From: Gammaproteobacteria bacterium UBA4475
Lineage (GTDB): Bacteria > Pseudomonadota > Gammaproteobacteria > Pseudomonadales > Azotimanducaceae
Length of the DNA: 16,037 bases
NCBI GenBank assembly: GCA_002389265.1
Contig: DGOD01000270.1
Coordinates: 1 to 16,037, forward strand
Direction: 5' to 3'
Positions 6,890 through 16,037 of this stretch are shown piece after piece (within the stretch, counting starts at the first letter, position 1; every line of letters starts with the position of its first letter). Below the pieces are notes generated by a model, which worked only from the letters and a program-made list of their open reading frames with translations, searched no databases and had not been told where the DNA came from. The position numbers were made by a program, and so were the translations under genes.

Positions 6890-7084
6890 CTACTCATCCT
6901 TTTTGACAGCTTTCAGGAATTCCGCAAGGCTATCTTCGGCCGCTTTTTTGTTCGGGAATGGCCCGATATTTTGACCTTCACGGGTTAAAAAATACCAGTC
7001 ACTGTTAATGGCGTGGATGCGATGTGTTCGAAAGTGTGGAGCTTCCTTCGGGTCATCTTTTCGTTGCTTGGGTGGATCGTTCAT
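6890..7084 (-). CDS. DUF6316 family small protein (64 aa)
   Basis: A short soluble protein, start ATG 7084, with the core pattern FRTHRIHAINSDWYFLTREG then GPFPNKKAAEDSLAEFL. The W-Y-F-x-T-R-E-G followed by G-P-F and an alanine-rich helix matches what I recall of DUF6316, a small family in gammaproteobacteria with no assigned function. A charged N-terminus (about 15 residues) precedes the core. It lies downstream of czcA in the same orientation but behind a Rho-independent terminator, so it probably has its own promoter in the 7085-7122 stretch; no clear consensus boxes are seen there. The ribosome site is weak. The next item downstream is the DUF1232 remnant. Confidence 0.7.
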   Translation of the reverse strand: MNDPPKQRKDDPKEAPHFRTHRIHAINSDWYFLTREGQNIGPFPNKKAAEDSLAEFLKAVKKDE

Positions 7085-7122
7085 AGTCTTACCAGGGTAT
7101 AAACCGCAATAAAAGAACGTTG

Positions 7123-7151
7123 AAAAAATCATGGGGAGATTCCTCCCCATG
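7123..7151 (-). terminator. Rho-independent terminator of the czc operon
   Basis: On the minus strand, 12 bases after the czcA stop, an eight-base perfect stem CATGGGGA / TCCCCATG with a six-base loop (7151-7130) is followed by A and six T (7129-7123). This is a textbook intrinsic terminator and separates czcA from the DUF6316 gene. Confidence 0.85.
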
Positions 7152-7163
7152 GTAGGGCTTTGG

Positions 7164-11538
<4,375 letters not shown>

Positions 11539-11561
11539 GGTGTGAATCCTGAATTTGTGGG

Positions 11562-12872
11562 TTAGCGCGTCGGGGCGCCCGGAACAGTCGCGAGTGGCTG
11601 CGCCGTAAGTTGTTCGATCAACGCCTGGTTGAGCAGCGCCGTGGTGGCGGCGTCGACCAGTGCCTCCCGTGCTGAGAGCAGCTCCCGCTGTGCGGCGGTC
11701 CACTCCACATAGCTGTAGCGGCCGTTTTCATAGGCTTCGCGGGTCTGAGTGAGTGCCTCGGTCAGGTCGGGAAGCATTTGGCTGCGAATCTGCTCAACAG
11801 TCTCGATACTCTGTTGCCGCAAGTGGTAGGCGTCGAACAGGCGCGAATGGAGGCGCAGCAGGGTATCCTCCCGGCGGAATCGGACCTCATCCCGCGCCGC
11901 CAGGGCGGCCTGCACCTCGCCGCGATTGCGCCGTCCGGAAAAGAGCGGTACTGAGAAACCAGCGGTCAAGGCGGTATCGTCCGTCTCCTCGAAACGCCGG
12001 ACGCCCACCTGCCAACGGATATCGCTCTCGGACTGGCTGCGCGCCAACTGAATCTCCGCTTCACGGATACGCTGTTCGCTCGCGTAGATTTGAATGGCCG
12101 GGCTGTCGCTGACCCGCTGGTACAGGGCATCGAAGTTGTCGGAGGAACCGAACTGGAACAGATCGCCTTCCAGCATTTGAAAGTCCGGGCTGGTATCACC
12201 CCACAGCGAAGCCAGAGCCATTTTCCGGCTCTCGTAGGCGGCTCGAAGACGGGACTGCTCAATACGACTCTGGGTGAGCGCAGCCCTGGCGCGCAGGACT
12301 TCGGCCTGGGGCGCCGCGCCCCTGTCGGCGCGGCGGGTGACGATCTCGTGGGTGGCCTCGGCCAGCGCCACGGCTTCAGCGGCCAGTTCGAGTTTTTCCT
12401 GCAGGGCCAGTGTGGCGACAAAGCGCTGGGTCACCTGTCCCAAGAGATCCAGGGTCTCGGCCCGACGCTCGGCCTCGACCCGCCCGTATCGTGATTCAAC
12501 CACGCTGACGCGGGCCTGACGCTTGCCGCCAAGTTCGAGGACCGATGACAAGGACAGGGTGTACTCCGCCCCGTCAACTCCTCGCAGATTGTCGCTGCCG
12601 AGGAAGTTTTCCACTTCCAGTCCGGCCTCCAGGGCAGGATTTTGATCTGCCGTAAGGCGGCGGCCCTCAAGGCCCTGAAGGCGAAAATCGAAGACCTGGA
12701 GGCCGGGGTTTTGCGCCATGGCCCGCGAGAGGGCCTCGGACAGAGTGAGCGGTTTCTCTCCGGCGTGTGCCAGGGCGGAACCGAATGCCAGCGCTAGAAG
12801 GCAAAAGGCATGGATAATAAAGTGGCACGGCATTGCGCGCCGCCCGTTTTTTACGGGCATTCTGAAAAGCAT
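11562..12872 (-). CDS. czcC: CzcC-type outer-membrane channel (TolC family)
   Basis: Forms the outer-membrane exit duct of the efflux complex. The ATG at 12872 has AGGAG (12884-12880) seven bases upstream. The first 37 residues form a long signal peptide ending ALAHA, with no lipobox. The mature protein has the two similar halves of the TolC fold: LTLSEALSRAMAQNPGL at the start and long alanine/glutamate-rich helices (for example around AETLDLLGQVTQRFVATLALQ and NGRYSYVEWTAAQRELLSARE). Length of 436 residues fits the family. A stem of GCCCGT / ACGGGC with a four-base loop lies at 12842-12857, only 15 bases inside the gene, and could slow initiation. The gene precedes czcB by 23 bases and follows the czcI-like gene by 63. 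Confidence 0.9.
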   Translation of the reverse strand: MLFRMPVKNGRRAMPCHFIIHAFCLLALAFGSALAHAGEKPLTLSEALSRAMAQNPGLQVFDFRLQGLEGRRLTADQNPALEAGLEVENFLGSDNLRGVDGAEYTLSLSSVLELGGKRQARVSVVESRYGRVEAERRAETLDLLGQVTQRFVATLALQEKLELAAEAVALAEATHEIVTRRADRGAAPQAEVLRARAALTQSRIEQSRLRAAYESRKMALASLWGDTSPDFQMLEGDLFQFGSSDNFDALYQRVSDSPAIQIYASEQRIREAEIQLARSQSESDIRWQVGVRRFEETDDTALTAGFSVPLFSGRRNRGEVQAALAARDEVRFRREDTLLRLHSRLFDAYHLRQQSIETVEQIRSQMLPDLTEALTQTREAYENGRYSYVEWTAAQRELLSAREALVDAATTALLNQALIEQLTAQPLATVPGAPTR

Positions 12873-12906
12873 GGGACTGCTCCTACGAAAGTCTAAATGA
12901 CAGTTG

Positions 12907-12922
12907 TTCCCCGGGTGGGGAA
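12907..12922 (-). other. Hairpin between the czcI-like gene and czcC
   Basis: A perfect six-base stem TTCCCC / GGGGAA with a four-base loop lies in the 63-base gap. On the minus strand it is followed by CAACTGTC, not a T run, so it is not an ordinary terminator. It could stabilise the downstream message or lower read-through into czcCBA. Confidence 0.4.
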
Positions 12923-12935
12923 GGTATTCGCAGGA

Positions 12936-13283
12936 TCAGACGATAGGAGGGCGGAAAAGGGAGGATTGAACCCCGGTGGTGAAGTTGGCTTGGTAGTCGG
13001 ACAGTACTATTCCTGCAGTCAAGCCGGAAATGTTGGTGAGGGTTCCCATCAATACCATGTGAAAGCAGCTATGGCTGTGATGGCAATGGTCCGCTGAATG
13101 ATAGGGGCTGTCGGGAGACGACTTGGTTGCCTGATTTTCGCTGGAAAAATCCGCTGATTCGTGTGAATGCTCATCATAATGTGGCATTGCGGGGTTGTGC
13201 GGTTGTGCTTCATAGGCAATAGACGCCACTGACTGCAAAGCAATCAACAGCGTCATTGCGACTATGAAACAGCGTTTAATCAT
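12936..13283 (-). CDS. CzcI-like small exported His-rich protein
   Basis: A 115-residue protein at the head of the czc operon. The chosen ATG (13283) begins a typical signal peptide (MIKRCFIVAMTLLIALQSVA, cut near A23); the longer frame to 13331 would bury it. The mature part is rich in possible metal ligands: H35, H39, H41, then H62, H66, C67, H68, H69, H71, C73 and H75. It ends SLFRPPIV, which I recall from small proteins encoded just before czcC in gammaproteobacteria. CzcI proteins are thought to be periplasmic and to modulate expression or metal supply; the exact role is unsettled. The 63-base gap to czcC holds a TTCCCC / GGGGAA hairpin. No sensor-regulator pair is seen nearby, so control of the operon is unknown. 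Confidence 0.7.
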   Translation of the reverse strand: MIKRCFIVAMTLLIALQSVASIAYEAQPHNPAMPHYDEHSHESADFSSENQATKSSPDSPYHSADHCHHSHSCFHMVLMGTLTNISGLTAGIVLSDYQANFTTGVQSSLFRPPIV

Positions 13284-13421
13284 GCAAGTGGTCCCGGAAT
13301 TTGATCGTGAGCCTAGCAGAAAGGCAACCACATGGAAAGGACTGGACTCCCATGGCGTTACGTGAGTCAGTAGTGCGCTGGCCTGAGCAATTCAATTGGA
13401 GGCGATAATTAAATTGCGTCA

Positions 13422-13508
13422 TCAATATCCCCATAGATAGATTGATACCGCTATAGCGTATAGCCACAGACCGATAATGACGCCTGCCGCGACCCGAATG
13501 ATCAGCGT
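13422..13508 (-). pseudogene. Possible C-terminal scrap of a membrane protein
   Basis: On the minus strand, the frame from about 13508 to a TGA at 13424-13422 reads IIRVAAGVIIGLWLYAIAVS then IYLWGY and stop: one strongly hydrophobic helix followed by an aromatic end, as at the C-terminus of an integral membrane protein. It is GC-rich and in the orientation of the czc operon, so it could be the tail of a lost gene preceding the czcI-like one. It abuts the point where the cusA fragment begins. The evidence is only hydrophobicity and position, and chance cannot be excluded. Confidence 0.3.
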
Positions 13509-14291
13509 ATCGCATTGGGAGATGTAGCAGATATCCGTGTTGAGAATGGCGCTCCGGGAATAAAAAGTGAAGACGCTCGCATTAATGGCTGGTCATTTAT
13601 TGATATCGAAGGCGTGGATGTCGGGACATATGTAGAGAATGCTAAAGAGTACCTTGAGCAAAATCTAGAAATTCCAACAGGTTACTCAATCTCTTGGGCT
13701 GGGCAGTATGAATATATGGAAAGAGCAAAAGAAAAATTGACATTTGTTTTGCCCTTAACGCTAGCCATTATTTTGATCTTGCTCTATTTGAATTTCCGCT
13801 CGTTTAGCGAAGTAGCCATTATTGTCGTGACATTACCTATGGCAATGATTGGTGGCTTATGGCTAATGTATTTGGAAGGATTTAACTTTTCCGTCGCTGT
13901 AGGTGTTGGTTTTATTGCGCTAGCAGGTGTTGCCGTAGAGATTGGAGTCATCATGCTGGTTTACTTGAATCAAGCTCTTACAGATCTCAAGGAAAAAGCG
14001 ACCGAGCGAGCAGAACAGATTTCTGACGCAGATTATCAAGATGCCTTGTTACATGGCGCTGGTTTGCGTGTACGCCCTGTCATGATGACCGTGGCAACAA
14101 TCATCATCGGTCTATTACCTATTTTATATGGAACAGGCACTGGTTCGGAGGTCATGAGTCGCATCGCAGCACCTATGGTCGGTGGGATGACGAGTGCAGT
14201 GTTACTAACTCTCATTGTACTGCCTGCTATTTATTCAATTGTTAAAAAGAGAGAAATAAATTTCTTTAATCAAGAGTTATCAAAAAGCTAA
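13509..14291 (+). pseudogene. cusA: CusA-type copper/silver RND pump, C-terminal fragment only
   Basis: Homology starts abruptly at about 13509 with ALGDVADIRVENGAP and runs to the stop at 14291, about 260 residues of a protein that is normally about 1040. The segments SGYSISWAGQYEYMERAKEK-like (here IPTGYSISWAGQYEYMERAK), LPLTLAIILILLYLNFRSF and VGVGFIALAGVAVEIGVIML are characteristic of CusA/SilA pumps. The last five or so membrane helices remain. Lost are the N-terminal helices, the fourth-helix proton relay, both large periplasmic loops and the methionine pathway, so it cannot work as a pump. The only in-frame start, TTG at 13515, has no reason to be used. The base composition is clearly more AT-rich than that of the czc block just to the left, so 13505-13510 is a junction between DNA of different origin. 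Confidence 0.8.
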
Positions 14292-14329
14292 ATTTAGTCG
14301 TTAAACCATAAATTTTAAAAGAGGTAAAT

Positions 14330-14677
14330 ATGAAAGCATTAATCAAAATCTTAGCGGTAATCAGCGTTGTTATTAGTAGCGCTGTGTTCGCACACGTAAA
14401 TCTTGAAAAAAGTTCGCCTTCGGATAATGCAATGTTAATGACATCCCCAGAGGAACTTACACTCAAGTTCAGTAAAGAAGTGCGTTTAGTCAAAGTATCG
14501 TTAAAAAATAAGCAGGGAAAAAAAGTAAAGTTTGGCTTTCAACCTTCAAAAGAAGCGAGCAGTGAATTCTCATGGAAGCTACCTCAGTTGGCTCCAGCCA
14601 ATTACATCGTAGATGTCACTTTCTTAGGTAAAGATGGTCACAAGATGAAGGACAACTTTGGCTTCATGGTTCATTAA
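14330..14677 (+). CDS. copC: CopC/PcoC-type periplasmic copper-binding protein
   Basis: A 115-residue protein with ATG 14330 and AGAGG six bases upstream. Residues 1-21 form a signal peptide ending VFA, so the mature protein would begin with H22. CopC proteins bind Cu(II) through the N-terminal histidine plus an Asp and a His near the end; here D102 and H104 occur in KDGHKMKDNFGF, the expected place. The region between has the SSPSDNAML and LKFSKEV segments of the cupredoxin-like fold. A long methionine-rich Cu(I) loop is absent, so a Cu(II)-only site is more likely (inference). It lies 38 bases after the cusA fragment and 18 bases before copD, with which it is expected to work in copper import or transfer. 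Confidence 0.88.
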   Translation: MKALIKILAVISVVISSAVFAHVNLEKSSPSDNAMLMTSPEELTLKFSKEVRLVKVSLKNKQGKKVKFGFQPSKEASSEFSWKLPQLAPANYIVDVTFLGKDGHKMKDNFGFMVH

Positions 14678-14695
14678 TTAAGTAGAGTAATTACT

Positions 14696-15589
14696 ATGGA
14701 AATTTATATCTGGAATACGGTCATAGTGCTGACGAAAACTGCGTTCTACGTTGGCTTTGCCTGTATTGCTGGATATACATTTTTTGGCAATGTGTACGGC
14801 GGTAATACTTTGGAAAATGGAGAAAGAAGATCATTTAGTCAGATAACCCTTATTGCCGCCTTAATAGCTTTTCTAGCAAATGCAATTTGGTTCTTTGCTA
14901 ACACTGGCGCAATGGTTGAAGAAGGAATAGTAGGAGCGCTAGACCTAGATATGATTAGTATCATGTGGGATTCGTCAATAGGCGATACCACACTATGGCG
15001 CTTGATTGGCCTGATTGGGGTTGCGATAGTAGTAATTTCTTCTCAATTTTGTGTTTGGAAGCTTACTAAATATGTCTTAAACGCCGTGCTTGTCATATGT
15101 CTATTTTTTCTTTCTTATTCATTTACTTTGGCTGGACACGTTTCCGTCATGGGGGTCTTTGAAAAAGGTCTATTAATGGTGCATGTCATTGTAATGGCGT
15201 GGTGGTTTGGTGCCCTTTACCCTCTTAAAAAAGCCTGCAATAAGTTGGAATTCGAAAAGCTTTATCAATTGATGGAAAGGTTTGGAAAACAAGCTAGTGT
15301 CATGGTAAGTCTGCTCTTAATCGCTGGCTTATTATTGGCAATTCAGTTGGTGGGTGGATTAGATGCTCTGCTATTTACTAATTATGGACAAACCATATTA
15401 GTTAAATTGTTGTTAGTGATTTGCGTAATGAAGATAGCCGCTACACATAAATTGAAATTAGTCCCGCAGCTCAAAAATAGTGATGGCAGAAAAACATTAT
15501 CCAAATCAATCTCAATTGAAATGTTTGTAGCTATTGCCATTTTATCTGTAACAGCAGTGCTTACTAGTATTGTCGGCCCTGTAAATTAA
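14696..15589 (+). CDS. copD: CopD/PcoD-type inner-membrane copper protein
   Basis: A 297-residue integral membrane protein with about eight hydrophobic helices, the usual CopD size. Conserved features are visible: LAGHVSVMG with H148, and MVHVIVMAWWFGALYPL with H163 and the tryptophan pair, which lie in the core helices of the family. A late segment FTNYGQTILVKLLLV (about 227-241) is also typical. CopD is thought to move copper across the inner membrane together with periplasmic CopC. The ribosome site is weak, but the 18-base gap from copC and 13-base gap to the next gene indicate one operon. Base composition is AT-rich like its neighbours. No lesions are seen. Confidence 0.88.
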   Translation: MEIYIWNTVIVLTKTAFYVGFACIAGYTFFGNVYGGNTLENGERRSFSQITLIAALIAFLANAIWFFANTGAMVEEGIVGALDLDMISIMWDSSIGDTTLWRLIGLIGVAIVVISSQFCVWKLTKYVLNAVLVICLFFLSYSFTLAGHVSVMGVFEKGLLMVHVIVMAWWFGALYPLKKACNKLEFEKLYQLMERFGKQASVMVSLLLIAGLLLAIQLVGGLDALLFTNYGQTILVKLLLVICVMKIAATHKLKLVPQLKNSDGRKTLSKSISIEMFVAIAILSVTAVLTSIVGPVN

Positions 15590-15602
15590 ACCTGAAAAGA
15601 GA

Positions 15603-16037
15603 ATGAAAATGAAAAAAAGAAATATACTACTCGTTTTATTAATGACGGTTAGCTTTGTAGTTCACGCTCATGGTGACAAACAAAAAGATAAAGGAATGCT
15701 TAAAGGGCTGGATACCCCAGCTGCAAAAGTTGTATTAGCTTTTCATGAAGCGTTAGAAACAAGTAACAAAGAGCTTGCGCGTGCTCAATTAGCTGATGAT
15801 GTCACCATTTATGAGGGCGGTCGTGTTGAAAGAAGCGCAGACGAATACGCTCATCATCATATGTTGTCTGATATGAAGTACTTGGCGGCTATGAAGAGCG
15901 AAACATTAGAGCACCAAGTGACAGTTCTTGGTAATACTGCGATATCGGCCTCGCGTAGTCATACTACAGGCTCTTACAAGGGTAAAGAGCGCGATTACGA
16001 AGGTATGGAAACAATGGTGCTGGAAAAACAAAATGGT
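15603..16037 (+). CDS. Exported NTF2-like protein of the copper cluster, cut by the window end
   Basis: Open from ATG 15603 to the last base, 145 residues so far; an in-frame ATG at 15609 is an alternative. Residues 1-22 form a signal peptide ending VVHA. The mature part has the pattern of SnoaL/DUF4440 NTF2-like domains: an opening helix (KVVLAFHEALETSNKELARA), ADDVTIYEGGRVERSADEY, and later strands (HQVTVLGNTAISAS). The fold is a small cone that usually binds a ligand or serves as a periplasmic accessory. A cluster HHHM at 84-87 with nearby methionines could bind copper (inference). It follows copD by 13 bases, so it is likely co-expressed with copCD. The C-terminus is missing only because the window stops. 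Confidence 0.72.
   Translation, partial: MKMKKRNILLVLLMTVSFVVHAHGDKQKDKGMLKGLDTPAAKVVLAFHEALETSNKELARAQLADDVTIYEGGRVERSADEYAHHHMLSDMKYLAAMKSETLEHQVTVLGNTAISASRSHTTGSYKGKERDYEGMETMVLEKQNG

Noticed and set aside
6671..6890. Possible continuation of the SNF2 helicase beyond the IS
   Set aside because: None of the plus-strand frames gives helicase motifs V or VI, all hit stops early, and the stretch reads as DUF1232 on the minus strand.
6716..6988. Plus-strand 90-residue reading frame right of the IS
   Set aside because: It is antisense to the DUF1232 remnant and the DUF6316 gene, both of which have recognisable protein motifs on the minus strand.
11539..11703. Longer czcB reading frame with 55 extra N-terminal residues
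   Set aside because: The extension lies mostly inside czcC, is arginine-rich and hides the signal peptide that starts at 11538.
13276..13515. Minus-strand 79-residue frame before the czcI-like gene
   Set aside because: It has no family resemblance, overlaps the czcI-like start, and crosses the composition junction; the hydrophobic frame beside it is the more plausible remnant.

Overview
The window looks like a mosaic accessory region from a gammaproteobacterium, probably marine or metal-exposed; that label is an inference from gene families (CzcI-like protein, DUF6316, DUF1232, CopC/CopD) and not from a marker gene. No rRNA, tRNA or CRISPR array was seen. Three blocks of different origin are joined at two visible seams.

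Block 1 (1-5176) is an island-like cargo region. On the minus strand a tightly packed trio of unrecognised genes runs off the left edge (341-880, 94-339, <1-110); the last two are small CxxC proteins that resemble each other around the motif. Divergently, 1173-2132 encodes an unrecognised 319-residue protein. After an intergenic stretch with three palindromes comes a plus-strand operon of a small acidic protein (2405-2806), a PD-(D/E)xK nuclease-like protein (2822-3823) and an SNF2-type helicase (from 3842). This looks like part of a restriction-like anti-phage system, but the helicase is cut off at residue 445.

The cut is made by a complete IS3-family element (5177-6670) with 27-bp imperfect terminal repeats, orfA/orfB, a DD(35)E transposase and an A-AAA-AAG frameshift site. 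No target duplication flanks it. The far side does not continue the helicase but is the broken end of a DUF1232 gene read on the minus strand, so the element marks a rearrangement joint.

Block 2 (6671 to about 13508, GC-rich, minus strand) is a heavy-metal efflux cluster: czcI-like small His-rich protein, czcC (outer membrane), czcB (periplasmic adaptor), czcA (RND pump, divalent-cation motif with D402/D408/E415), then a Rho-independent terminator, a DUF6316 gene and the DUF1232 remnant. At its right end is a possible C-terminal scrap of a membrane protein.

Block 3 (about 13509 to the end, AT-rich, plus strand) starts abruptly inside a cusA-type RND gene: only the C-terminal quarter remains. 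It continues with copC, copD and an exported NTF2-like protein cut by the window end. Together with the czc operon the window carries two metal-handling modules, one intact for Zn/Co/Cd-type cations and one copper cluster whose pump gene is truncated.
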